Positions 50,851 through 63,344 of a DNA stretch of 64,000 nucleotides are shown here, in pieces. Positions within the stretch are counted from its first letter, which is position 1, and each line of letters opens with the position of its first letter. The position numbers were made by a program, and so were the translations under genes. The stretch comes from Torreya grandis (lineage: Eukaryota; Streptophyta; Pinopsida; Cupressales; Taxaceae): NCBI GenBank assembly GCA_037957365.1, contig JARHVA010000666.1:621501-685500 (forward strand), written 5' to 3'. The notes under the pieces were generated by a model that was not told the DNA's origin, did not search any database, and saw only the letters and a program-made list of their open reading frames with translations.

Positions 50851-53800
50851 TAGTCCATCCCAGACTAAGCCATTCTAGTGTCTTCTAAAAATTTGGGCCC
50901 CTTCTACTCAAGTTCCTTTTTCAAATTGTCCTAATATGATAATGCATCAAGGATGTTTGTAGTTATTCCTTTAATGGCCTCTTTTGATCATTTCAACTCC
51001 TTGAGTTAGGTTAGAGTCTCATTGGTCCTTCTCACCTGTTCATCTAGGGTTGTGCTAGTATCCTTATAGATGTCTTCTAGTGTAGATACATCCTTATCAA
51101 CCTATCCTTATAGGGATAAAAAAATTGAATTTATTTTTTGATGATGGTTATTAATGGCATCTTCCATCATTTATACATATTTAAATGCTTTTGTGCATTA
51201 AACACGGTCTTTTATTAAGAGTGCAACATCAACTGACTACTACCTTAGGACCTCTTCCACTTAGATTTGAGCCTCTAATATTTTATTAGGGTGTGAAATC
51301 CACACAAAAATGTCATCCAAAATGGGGATAACTTCCCCAAATCTCCATAAGTCATGCTTGAAAACATTAATGGCCATGGTGAACTATTTAGCTATTTCTA
51401 TCCCCTCATCTCTTGGTGTGAGTCATTCCTTGTATTTCTTGAGCAATAGTTTAACCAAGGTCTCTAGCTTTCCAATAGCATCCCCATATATAGGTATGAC
51501 ATCTAAAAGTTCTAGATATTCCTTAAATTTTATTTTACAAAGTTTCAAAACCCTTAATTTTACCTATGTGGCCTTTTAGAGCTTTTGTTTCATTGAGGCC
51601 ACTTCCTCGATGAGCGCTTGTTTTTCATCAAGCACTTTATTATACATGTCTACAACCTTGGCATGTTTTATTTCTATTGTGTGTCATCAAAATCAAATAA
51701 AATATTCTAGCATGTTATTTCCATGCCAAGTTTTAAAAATGCAATGCTTTTTATCAGTGGTGTGAGATTTTATATATCAACCCTCATTGATTTTGGTAGT
51801 GCTGGAGCATCCGATCCCAAAGAGATTTTGTCTAGCGGGAGATCAAACTTGTGCTCCTCATTATACATGTCAAGAAAGATGTATACTTTCTTCCTAGTCT
51901 CAAGAGTCATTTCTTTGCAATGGAAGTTCATCTAAAGATAGAGTCCTCTACTTTTCATGCCAAACTAGCAATGTTCACATGTAGTGGTCACCATTCTTAC
52001 ATCTTCCTACCCTTATGACTTGGTCGATTCCTATCCCTTATTGGGGTTACATTCAAGCTCAGCCTCCTCATGGCCACCAGTGGCCATCTCGCTATCTTCC
52101 TCACTATCCTCCTCATTAAATTTTGTTTCAATAATAAGTAGGGAATCATCAGATGTGACCTTCTCCTACACCATGGAGGGAGTTTTCTCAGAAGCTGATT
52201 TTGAGTTATGGATCTACACATGAGGAAACTCTTATTGGGGTACTTGTCTTGGAAGTTATTATGGGGTAGATCTTATGGTAGTGGTACTTGAGGGAGATGG
52301 TGGTATGGGTGGAGAAAGTGGAGGTGGATAAGGTAGAGGTGGAGGTGGAGAAGGTGGAGGAGAAAGGGGAGGAGTAAGCTAAGGGGATGAAGGGTTAGGG
52401 ATTGATGAGTGCAGAGGCATAGAATGAGAAGGGGATGGAGAAGTGTGGGGAGGAAATGGAGATGGATGAAGTCTTTAAGGTGAAAGGTGAGGTGGGGGTG
52501 GAGGAGGCATGGAGAGATGGGAAGATGTGAGTCTTGAGGGCTATGCCTCTGCCATCATTTGCCTCTTTTGGGGGCCTATTGCCCACTTAAACTTGCACCC
52601 ACATTTAATCACTTCTTCTTATTCAGTTGTAGTTCATGGGGGAGTCTTTCCTTAGGGTATCCACCCTATGGATTCTTGTATGGGTGAATCATGTAGAATA
52701 GACTATGAGTTTTCTCCCCAATCAAATTTTGCTTGACCTGTATATCAGTCAAGTCCATATCCAACCTCTCCACATAGGCCTTCTTTCCCAGATATACATA
52801 AAGTTTTCTAGAAGGTGTGAAGATCCACGTTTATCCTCTCAACTTATAAAATGATAAGTTATAAATCATATATCCAATTAATAGAGTCTATGAAGTACCA
52901 CATAAAGAAGGCATAAGGTAGCTTGAGCCATGTTAATAGCTCTATAGATGGATTCATGTGGATCCACATGAGGGAGAAATGTTGTTTTATAGTGAACTGT
53001 ACCTGATCTATAGCTAAGGGGTAAGTCATTCAAAATGCACCACTTATTTCCAAATGTTGCCTTCATCCCATAAAATGAATAACTCATCTTTATCTTGTAT
53101 GAGGGGGTGATATGTTAGGTTCAAGTAAATGTCTTGTAGTGCTTGGTGGGAGACTTGTGAGTGGGAGGGAACACAAACTTTAATTTACCCAAATTATATT
53201 CTAGCACCATGATCTCATCGAAGACCATCAATAGGAAGATTACTCCCCAAGGGAACCTATACTTGGGAATTTGATGGGTCATCTCTGTATCTTCAATTAT
53301 TTTATGGAAAAAGTATAGGGCTCAATTGTACTTTAGTCCCTGTGAGACTTGGTGAGAAATATAAAGGTGTGCCATGTCCACCTCCTTCTAGTAATCAGTC
53401 CCTTTAATCTTGATGGAAATGATCTATACCATGACTTAGAGGGTAGGATCTTATACTTTTTTAATGTGCATTATGTGTCCCTACTTTTGATACATCAACA
53501 TCATGGTGGTCTTATGTATCTCCTCCATGTCATCCAAGTCATCAATCACACTCAATCCTGAGCACTATAGTCTTATGACTTTGCTAATTCTCTCAGAGGT
53601 GATCTTCATGTTGTGCTTAATGAAGTAGATATAATCTTCATGGATGCATGAGAGGAGGAACTATATTACCTCCATATGTTGACCAAAATATGGCAAGTCA
53701 AAGAGTTAGAATAGTCCTATAGTGTCTAGCTAGTTTTTTATTGTTAAATCATAGACCACTTGGTTCTTTGTGTTGGTGGTCTTGACCTAATAGTTGTTCT

Positions 53801-54200
53801 AGAGCCTAACTTCATTTCATAGCTAGTAGTGGTTGTAATAAAAATGGTGGTGGTTGAGACTTTGGAGACCCAGTTCTTTATGTGCAATATCAAATATAGG
53901 TATTGCATCTCTTCTATTAATAGAGATGGAGGTGGAGATACTTAGGCCTTCTATGTCACTGAAGTCTATACCTAATTTCCTTTCCTTACCATTTTTTCCA
54001 TTTCTACTTCTATGCATTTTCCCACTTCTCCTTCTATGCTCTATACTTTTTCTCTTAGGCACTGCTCTTATTCTTATGGATTCTCTTCTCTAATGGGAAC
54101 CCAATCTCCTCCACTTACCTCTTCTTCTTCTAGTATAATTGGTAATTATTCAAGTCTCCTACCCTTTTTCTTAGGTTGTATTACCCTTCGATGAGTTTGA
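50850..54200 (-). pseudogene. Long decayed ORF downstream of W pol, unknown family
   Basis: The minus strand carries a reading of about 1100 codons broken by stops. The N-terminal part (54190-53900) is very basic (KRKSIEHRRRSGKMHRSR). The middle (53800-52600) looks like a folded domain, with blocks such as LFDLPYFGQHMEVI, FLLSCIHEDYIYFIKHN, NWALYFFHKIIEDTE, and FPWGVIFLLMVFDEIM. A proline/serine-rich linker (52525-52288) follows. The C-terminal part (51600-50900) is charged and heptad-like (IYKDTSTTLDEQVRRTNETL), suggesting a coiled coil. I do not recognise the family. The position after integrase on the same strand suggests an extra ORF of W, or a separate neighbouring element. Confidence 0.5.
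52288..52525 (+). repeat. Purine-rich GGN repeat (Pro-rich linker on minus)
   Basis: About 240 bases almost without pyrimidines, made of GGA/GGT/GAA-like triplets. On the minus strand, in the frame of the decayed ORF, it reads as proline and serine. Long purine tracts like this can form triplex structures. Confidence 0.8.
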
Positions 54201-55034
54201 AGGTTAACACATTGCCATCCCATGATCCCAAATGAATACATGGTTGCAAGTAAATTACTTTGGATTTTCAAGATTAATCACTTTGTTAATGGTGGACTTG
54301 TAACCTAAAAATTCAAAAATTACCACTGTTTCTCACCAAATTGGACTTAGAAACTCTTTCCTCAACTGAGTAACAACACACGTGTCTTTCTAAGGGTATA
54401 AAAACTCTACTTTACTCAAGATTTGATTAGTTTGGCTCTAGTGTGGTCACTTGTTCTTCAGCTTTGGTTTTACATTAATTCTTAGCTTTGTTAATTTGAG
54501 AATCAACTTGATGTAAATCATAAAATGAATTTAACCTACATATTTATAGGCTCCAAAGGAGGTTTACCCTCATTAATTCCTTCCTCTTCCCCATCACTTT
54601 AAAGCATAAATGCAAAAATTTTAATGGAAACCATATTTTGAAGCTTACTTTATGTAATAAATGCCTTAATGGTTTTGTCCCATCACAACTTTGGCATGAT
54701 TCTTACCATAACTAACCTCATCACATTAATGGCACATCCCTTCTCACACCTTTCTTGGAAGTGGGTGATAGTTTTATCCCACCCTTTCAGTGTGGTGGAA
54801 GATAGATTTTGTGTTTTAAATTTATAACGTATGGTAGGAACCTTACCCCTTGGTGCCTTAAATGACTCATACACCCTTAATAAATTGAGAAAATTTTAAG
54901 ACTTGTGCACCCACATATTTTATGTGCCCAACTAACTTGCATGATTTTTATTTTCACCCTATCATGTATAACTTCTTACCCCACATTAAAATGGTTTGTG
55001 GTCCTCCACGAAAATAATAAGAACATAAAAATAA

Positions 55035-55068
<34 letters not shown>

Positions 55069-55189
55069 GTAATAATAATAATAATAATAATAAAGAGTTG
55101 CATGTAATAAAGGCTATGCTTTTATTAAAATTAGTAAAGCCTAATCTAATGACATAAGCCTTATTGATTACAAAAGTTCAATTATTTTG
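54201..55189. other. Spacer between W pol and downstream ORF
   Basis: No domain is recognised. The minus-strand open stretch 54874-54683 lacks motifs. It contains the AAT microsatellite at 55036-55094. It might include a degraded LTR, but I could not define one. Confidence 0.3.
55036..55094 (+). repeat. (AAT)n microsatellite
   Basis: About 19 AAT units with one AGT interruption. Confidence 0.95.
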
Positions 55190-55249
55190 ATGTGACATAT
55201 GGACAAAGTTGACTTCCATTATAGTGCCCTAGGAGGAATTGACCATCCA

Positions 55250-56300
55250 TTCTTTGTAACTGACATGCCCTAGTAGGCCAAATGTTATGTATTATAAATG
55301 GGCCATCTTGGTGTACGTAGAGCTTTCTAGGGTGTTATGCAAACTTAGAGTCATACAATAAGACCTTCATGCCTAGAGAAAAAGTCTTGTTCTTGATATG
55401 GTGATCATGCCATGCCTTTTACTTGCATTTCTCTATATTTTGGCTCTAATGAGCAAAGAATTAGGTCTCATCTAATTACATTAAAATATCCAAGCATGAT
55501 TTCAAGGATGCCTCATCATCCAATTATCCTACACATGTGATATGGAGGGATGGCACCAAGAACTCTATTGGCATCACTACTTCCTTGCCATATACCAAGT
55601 TGAATGGCATGCTTTTATTTAGGCACTTATAGGTAGTTCGGTAGGCCCAAAGTACTATATAGACCCTATCATCACAATCAGTGTGGCCAAAATTATAGAT
55701 ATTTTTAATGTGGTACCTAGGATCTTGTTGAAAGCCTCAATAGATCTATTTGCTTATAGGTGATATGGTGTTGTCTTATGGTACATGATCATAAACTCAG
55801 TTAGCAAAATGTGAATCATTTCATTCAAAAAGTGTGTACTATGATCTCTAGTGAAATTGAGGGGGCACCCAAACTGAGTTATTATGTTTTCCCAAATGAA
55901 TCACCGTAGATATGGTATAGTCCTTTGTCAATGTTCATTCAACCTAGTACATAAGGTAGTTGATTGATACAATGATGTATTGAGAACCCATTTATCATCC
56001 TACTAGAGTGATGGGCCCCACAAAATCAATATCCCACTTTTCAAAAGGTTCTTGGGAAATGATGGGTTGTAAAGGCATAACATCTCTTCTATTAAGTTTA
56101 CCTACACACTGGTAGATGTCACATTCCTTAACATATGCCTTAGCATCTTGGATTAGAGTTGGCCACTAAAGCCCATCTAGTAGCCTCTCTACCATAATGT
56201 CTACCTACAATACCTTCATGAATTACCTCAGGGTGCTCATGTTGCATTACATAATGGCAAAGCACCTCATCATAGTCTATTTTGTAAATATCACCTACTA
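55250..56300 (-). pseudogene. Integrase domain (W)
   Basis: The core can be followed through ENIITQFGCPLNFTRDHSTHF (near 55890-55830, catalytic Asp kept in TRDH) and TTPYHL.ANRSIEAFNKILGTTL, where the Glu of the D,D-35-E triad is visible. Toward 55600-55250 come blocks typical of the C-terminal part (RPNSLLIRAKI.RNASKRH, and sequence corresponding to HPGK.Y.W.GP). The zinc-binding HHCC region is badly eroded. Confidence 0.85.
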
Positions 56301-56399
56301 TGAGCTAAAACGGTATAGCGTGGATCGTAAGTTGATTTTTTTTCTTATGAGATGAGAGACTCGAGTGTAAATCTGGTGTTTAAAAATGTTGTAATATCT

Positions 56400-56860
56400 T
56401 CTAGTTTTTTAGGTACCCATGTAACTCATAAGAGTTATATGTTAGGAAGATCATCCTCTATGGTGTGTGGGGGTTCTCCATTCTCAATATAGGATAGGTG
56501 GTTAGTTCCATAATTATCCTTCCCAAGTTTCACCATTATGGAAAATTAGAATTCTTATAATAGCACAATCCAATGGCAAATCCTCCCATGTAGCACTAGT
56601 TTGTTAACTAGGTACTTTAAAGCCTCATGGTTTGTATAGAAAATAAATGGAGTGGATAAAAGGTACTATCAAAAAATTTATAGGGCATAAACCATTGAAA
56701 AAGCTTTGCATTCCATGGTGATATAGTTTCATTTATCCAATGTGAGCTTCCTACTGATAAAGTAAATGGGGTGATCCAGGTGACTGTCACCTAGTTGTGA
56801 AAGGATTACACCAAAAACATGTCAGATGCATCTACATGGACATGAAATTGCTTTGTCCAA
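56400..56860 (-). pseudogene. RNase H domain (W)
   Basis: VHVDASD near 56850-56830 supplies the first catalytic Asp. After a frameshift come FGVILSQLGDSHLDHPIYF, MECKAFSMVYAL (the catalytic Glu of the T-E-R-E-A-L block is kept) and FYTNHEALKYLVNK, where the usual Asp of Y-T-D-H is Asn. The order and spacing fit gypsy RNase H. Confidence 0.88.
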
Positions 56861-56999
56861 TTAGGGAACTACAGAATAGAAGTAGTGACCAACTTTTTTT
56901 TGAGTTATTCAAAGGCTTCCTTACAAGAACTAGTCCATATGAACTACTCATTGTGATTTAAACATTCTTTTAGGGGCATGATAATCTTGGCATAATGGA

Positions 57000-57830
57000 T
57001 AATGAACTTTCTATAATAACTTATATGCCCCAAGAAGGTGTGCACCTCATACTAAGTATTGGGGGATGGTAGGTGAAGAATCATAGATACCTTTATTGGA
57101 TCCATCATAAGTCCTTCCTTATAAACAATATGCCCAAGTAGCACACCTAAAGGTGTCATAAATAGGCACTTCTTCAAGTTTAAGGATATTTGTAATACCC
57201 AACAATGCTCAAGCATGAGCCTGAGATTAGTATAATGGTCTTTGACCAAACTATATACCATCCAATTGTCCAAATAGACTTGGAAGAACTTGTGAATTAA
57301 GTCCTTAAAGGCTTCAACTACTATGCATGAGAACATTGTTGGAGTATTATTCAATCTGAAGGGCATATTAGTATATGTAAATGATCCCCATTCAGTAGTG
57401 AATGTTATCTTAGGTTGGTCTTCCTTAGCTATTTAGACCTAATGGTACCTTGAAAATCCATCTATAAAGGAGTATATTTCACAACCAAAAAAACCTTCAA
57501 TAATTTCTTCCATGAATGGCATTGGAAAGGGATCTATCATACAGGATGCATTGAGCACTTGATAGTTCACATGGATATGGATACATCCATCCTTTTTGAT
57601 ACTAATCACCATAGCACTAACACAATTAGATTTAGTAATAGGAGTGATTAATTCAGTATGGAGTATATTTTTAATCTCCTCTTTAATACATGATCAGATA
57701 TTAGGGTTCATCTTGTATGTTCATTTTTTCACTAATTGATCACTATCGATTAGCTTGATGTGCATCTTCCCTAAATATGGGTAGACTCCCTTCATTTCAC
57801 TATAGTTCTTTAGGAATACATCTTGATATT
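57000..57830 (-). pseudogene. Reverse transcriptase domain (W)
   Basis: Recognisable blocks in order are YPYLGKMHIKLID, AMVISIKKDGCIHIHVNYQVLN, FPMPFMEEII, YSFIDGFSRYH, FTTEWGSFTYTNMPF, then the open stretch 57366-57052. The YLDD catalytic box reads YLDN at 57276-57265, so its last Asp has become Asn. Downstream, LNLKKCLFMTPLGVLLGHIV matches the thumb-side block of gypsy RTs. The DGFS block keeps its Asp. Confidence 0.93.
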
Positions 57831-58161
57831 ATTTTAGCAACTCAAAAAAAATTGTAATCTCTGTATCAGTCTAGTATTTTCCAATTGTGGCCATCTTTAG
57901 TTCTTGTTTAGTGCCAATGTTGCATTAAATAGTCTGAATAAGCCCATGATAAGGGTTGTCCATTTGAGGATTTGTGTCCTGAATAGTTCATGTACTAGTG
58001 CTTATAGAAACATCTAAATGGTTGATTAGGGGGTCGAGTGAAGTAAATCCTTCACTTTCATCCACTTGGAAGACAATCTTTTGTTTTTTTAGGTGAATCT
58101 CTTCATGTTTTTCTTCATCAAGAACTAGTGTAAGCATGGGAACTAGATGTGTTGAAGACTC

Positions 58162-61100
58162 TATTGACCAAATGTGACTTTTTAGTCAAATTGGGGCACC
58201 TGTAGGTAAAAACTTGACTTTATAGATTTATATGGGGTGTAATATCTTGTCATGAGGTGTTTTATAGGTTAATTTGATGTCATCTATTGTCATATTAGCT
58301 TTGGTCAATTAGTTTTTATGTTTTTATATCATTTTTGGGTCATTTGAGGGGTCAAAAAGTGCATTTAATGCTTTATACAAGTTTCTTAGGAAATTTTCAA
58401 GTGTAAAAAGTTGATTCCATACCCCATGTGTCAATATAAGTCTTATATAACTTACACTACTAAAAATATGGTACGTTGTTTAGAGAAAAGGTAGTTTTCT
58501 TGGCAAAAGGAGAGATTAGAACTTGTACAACCTCCTTGAGAAGTGTAACACCTAAAAAAGGTTGAAATGTGACTCTTTAGTTTCCCCAAGCTTAGTTACA
58601 CATTGTTTTTTCTTTGTAAGTGCCATTTTTATCCCAAAACCATTTTATCCTTTTCTTGCATTTCTAGACATACAGATTAACTTATAGGTTTGTACTTGGT
58701 ATGACGAATAGAAAGAGTTTAAATTAGAATGATTTTGGGAGTTTGTTCTAAAATAAAATACCTTAATTTTTAAATAAATTATTTTTATAATGAACAACTT
58801 TGATTTATGAACCATTCATTTGAAGTTGACTATGAAAATTTACCTATCAATCTATGCACCCTTCATGTTTTGCCTTGGTCAAAATAATTTTGTATAATAT
58901 AGTTGCTTATATTTATTAAAAAGCATGTTGACTTCCTTTTATAGTGATCCCTACAGTTGGTTTCATGTTTCATAAGGTTTTTATATGCTAATCATCTCGA
59001 TTTGTAGGAAGCTATAATTTTTTGAGTTATGGGCAGTTTTCACCATTTTCAAGAGTTTTGTGCTTTATCAATGGATTCATAGGGTTGTGATAGATTAATA
59101 TAAATGTTTTATATGTATAATTTACCTCAATTTTCACCTTTCATCCAAGTCTCATTGATCCTCATGGTTTCAAACCCATCCCTCCACCATCCTAGATCAG
59201 TCATTGAACACTATGCCTGCCTTATTCCAAATGTATACAAGTGAACCTCATGTTGAAAAGGATGTTTTATAAATTATTTTAAAGTATCATTGGTGTAAAT
59301 AATACATTTGAATGATTTTGAATTATTTTTTCTACCCATGTATCCTTTTATCCATCCTTGTTGCTTTATGACACATCCACTGCCTATATACACTAAAATG
59401 CAACCTACATGTGGCCCTTGACAGGAGGCAGGGGTGACATATGATAGATTGAAACATGAGGAAAAATTTTTAGATCCCTAATGTGTTAAAAAATTATAAA
59501 AATATTCATTTTAATGGTTAGTTTCACAATTTTAGGTGGGAAATCCTTCAAAATATGATGAGATTGATTTCAGGATCATTGTCCCCAAAAAGCCAAAATA
59601 GAGGTCTAAGAGGTTTTTGTAGGTCTCATAAAACATGATTACAAGTGTTCCAATATATATATGGGTAAAACTCATTGCCTATATCATGTAAAAATACTAT
59701 GTAAGTTTTAAGGTATAGATGATAAGTGGAGATTAGGTTTCAAGAGCTCCCAAGTTGCCTTCTAAACACTAAAATCCTACAGTGTTGTCTACAACAGGAT
59801 GAGCAAAATGGCATCTTAAACATAATGAGTAGATTAAATGCTTGATAATAGGTTAGGATGGATTGTTTCACTAATAAACATAAATCTTGATAGGATAAAC
59901 ATTAAGTTATACATGGAGTATTTTGCACTCACTAAATACACTCCCAATCTGTACACAAGAAGGATCTTAAGGGCAGAGCATATTAGTCAAGACAGTGAAC
60001 CAGTTTGATCACTAAAATAGTGTCCTAATGTATTAAAATGAGGATAATAATTCAAATTCATACATTTTTACTTAAATATTTCCATTTAATATCTATAAAC
60101 ATCATGAATGAGCTAAGTTGAAGCTCAATAGACACCTATAATAGGGTGTCTCAGTCAACATACAGTAGAGACTCAGTCAGTAAGTTCAAAAGTGAATGAG
60201 AAGGGATAAGAAGGGTTGAAATGATAAATAAATTATATAAAAACTTAAAATAAGACTAAGAATTACTTCCATAAGCTCCTGACCATGAAAAATAAGCTTA
60301 TGCAGACCCCTCCAATTCCTACGTTCACCTACAACCAACCTTAAATAATTGTGTTGGCAATGAACAAGATAGGATGCTTAAGTGATAATATGAGGTTACC
60401 CAAGGTAAAAAAATGGATATAAGACATGGATTAATAAAAATATAGTATTTAAAGGGTCTTATGCACTTTTTACAAGCCTAATAGGGTAAATTTACACCTA
60501 CAGACCCTTTCACAGTCAATTGTAGTTGACTATGAAGGGCAAAGAGCTAGAAGGTTAGAATACTTAAAGTATACCTAGCTCAAGAAAAAGTATATAGGTC
60601 AAAAATTATCATGGAAAGATTAAAGGAAGCTTTAAATAATTTTTTTAAAGCTTTATTGATATAAAGACATCTATATAAGTCATTTTTGAAGAAGGAACAC
60701 AAGAATGCAGTCAACTACCTTGACTTGTCTTAAAAGCATTTTGACTTTCAAAGTGATGGTCTAGAAAGTTGGGTGAGTAAGTAAGTTAAAATAATTGAAA
60801 TTTTTACCTAAAATATCCAATTAAATTATATATTCACTAGCACCTAAACTCCAAACGTGCATAATTACCTCATATAGGGATTTTTCAAACAAGAGATACA
60901 GTCAAGAAAGGTACATCAGTCCTAAGAATGTAAAGTGTATGAATGGGTTAAAATGATAAATGAAACATATGGACTCATTATTTGAAACCATTATTACCTC
61001 CATGGGTTATTTTTAAGTGAAAATCATGCCAATAAAGGAGCCCAAGCATGTGTGACATGTTCTATTAGAAGAATCCTACATATAATCTACCCACAACAAA

Positions 61101-63344
61101 AATCTATCTTGTAACTTTGATGAATTGAAGAGGAAAATGATGTCACCAGGAGATAAATTTTTGTATATATCACCCTTATGACTTTTATAATCTCATAAAA
61201 TATTCAAATGTGTTTCGGAAAATAGGGGATTTCCCTATGTTTTGTCTCAAATAGAGGGTATTCCCCTCATGTGCAATTGACATGTTTTGGAGGAAAGTGA
61301 ATGGTATGGTGAACCAAAAGCTAAGAGGATTCCTTAAAAATGTGTTGAAATATGAAACACACATAATTAATAATGTAAAACACATCACAGAAGTAGGTAA
61401 CCAATCAATATTTTCTAGATGGATAAGGTTGCAGTCAATCCTACTAGGCATGTTCAGGCCTAAAGACCAAATGAGGGATCAAAATCATTGTTAGCATGAG
61501 ATGATATTTTTATAATATTTAATAATTTTTATGGGATGTAATTATATGTTTTAAATATATTTTAATGTATGGTGACCATCAAAAATCCATTTGGAGCCTC
61601 AAGGACAAACTTAGACCTACAAAATCAGGAAAATAAGCTCAACAAGAGGAGTTTGATTGCTCATATCTTTCATGATGATATGCATGGTTGAAAAATAAGT
61701 TAAAAATAGTTATATAGGGTCCATATCAAAAAAAAATTGAATTATTTTGAAATTTGGATGCCCAACTTTCATGAACAAAGCTTAAGGGTCAAACCTGATC
61801 TAAAACCCTTACAAACCCTCAGCGATGACCAATTTGTGAAAATGGAGTTGGAGATGAAATTTAATGGGATATTTGGACCATGAAAAATATTTTAAGTTTA
61901 AAATGACTCCCTCAAGTTAATTCACATGCCAACTAGTTGCACGAAACTATATGGACATGGTACAAAATAGGGTTTTTCTCACTATTTTGTGTGTTTTGTA
62001 GGTTATATAAGGATTCAAGAGATGAAAAAAAGTTTGGAGAGAATATTGAGACTTTTAATGACTCATAATATTCACTTCATTCCTTGAAAAAACTTTTAAT
62101 CTCCCCAACTAGGTGATTCAACTCAACCAGTCAAATTTGGCATATTGGACAAGCTAGTGAGGAAGATGGAAAACTTCAAATGAGCTCATTTTAAGATGTC
62201 CATGATGATTATATGGAAATTAAGGGTCTTAAAAATTTTCATTAACTCCCTCCCATGAATTTTCATGGGAAACTAAAGATAATTTGGAGGCCAAGTAGGC
62301 AAGGTGCATGAAAGCGCAGTTTTCTAAATAGTAGATGATGATTTCTCTTTCCCAAGTAATTCTAGAAGACTAAACCTACAAATAATGCATGGAGAGGCAT
62401 ATATAATGTCCATAAAATAAATTAAAATAATCATACCTGGTCTGAATTAGTTATGGGACGTTCAAGTAGAGGCAATCATAAAGGTAGTTTTTATGTGTAA
62501 AATAAGGAGTTTTATGCCACTTTTCATGAAGTTTATGCCTTGAATTAACACTTGTCCTTCCAGAACTTTCATGTTTCATCCCATTTCCTTAGAAAATTTC
62601 ACAATTAACTACTTACATTATCTTTAAAATTTTCCTTGTGACCCTTGAACTTCTCTCTTCTTCTCTCTCTCATAAGTTCAACTAGCCATTTTGGCATTAT
62701 ATTGGATGCTCCACCTGAGTATGGCAAAGCCCTTCTCATTTTTATACATTTTGATCAATAAAATGACTAATTTTTACCTCTTCTATGACTTTTCATAGTT
62801 TTTTTTACTTGAATTTTGTATTTTCTTAGTGAAGACTATGGATTCCTTAGCAAGTTGTCACATTATCTCACCTATTTGCAGCTTCTTCTTACAGGGCATG
62901 TGATGTTTTCCAATAAAAATAAAAACAATATAAGTGAGTTATTATCTTAATTATTTACATTCAAGGCCTTTTTCTAGTCTTCCTATCTTTGCACATGCAT
63001 CCATAACCTCATAATGTAACATTGATGCAAGAAGACATAGATTGTAGAGTATATTTTTAGTTTGTCCTTTGATTTTAAATGTAATATGCATATGGTTGGA
63101 TTTCATTAGTTAATTTTGTGTATCACCTCCCTCAAATTAATTTGATTTTAGTTATCCTTCTCCCTTTTCACCCACTAAGTTTAGTATTGGTATCAATCCA
63201 AATTGTTACATCAAGGTAGCTAGCCCTATTTAGAGACTCACCTCATTCCTTAGGTTGCCCACAAGCCTGGAGGTGATTCCATTGTGCCACATGAATGAGG
63301 AGAGATTTTCATCTCCTCAAAAGGTAAAAATCCAAGTGACAACA
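58162..63344 (-). mobile_element. Solo Z LTR (about 5.2 kb)
   Basis: The complement aligns with the Z 5' LTR from end to end. It starts TGTTGTCACTTGGAT at 63344 and reads through CCTAAGGAATGAGGTGAGTCTCTA (63262-63239) and TTTGCCATACTCAGGTGGAGCAT near 62730. It ends with TTTGGTCAATA at 58162 (expected CA mutated to TA). It keeps a GGAATCCATAGTCTTCAC block missing from the 5' LTR of the complete copy. No primer-binding site follows and no polypurine tract precedes it, so it looks like a solo LTR. The candidate flanks (minus: AAACC before, GAGTC after) differ at three of five bases, all transitions. Confidence 0.85.

Larger units (their letters stand above)
55190..58157 (-). pseudogene. Ty3/gypsy pol remnant: RT-RNase H-integrase (W)
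   Basis: The only polymerase-integrase region in the window, read on the minus strand. The order is: spacer before RT (58157 to about 57850), reverse transcriptase (about 57830-57000), RNase H (about 56860-56400), integrase zinc-binding and core (about 56300-55750) and integrase C-terminal part (to about 55250). This RT-RH-IN order is diagnostic of Ty3/gypsy. Pol copies element RNA into DNA and inserts it into chromosomes. The frame changes often, and many stops sit at expected Gln or Trp positions, so it is dead. The solo Z LTR adjoins its upstream end. Confidence 0.92.

Noticed and set aside
53854..54194. Plus-strand open frames rich in Ser/Leu
   Set aside because: Complement of the basic N-terminal region of the minus-strand decayed ORF.
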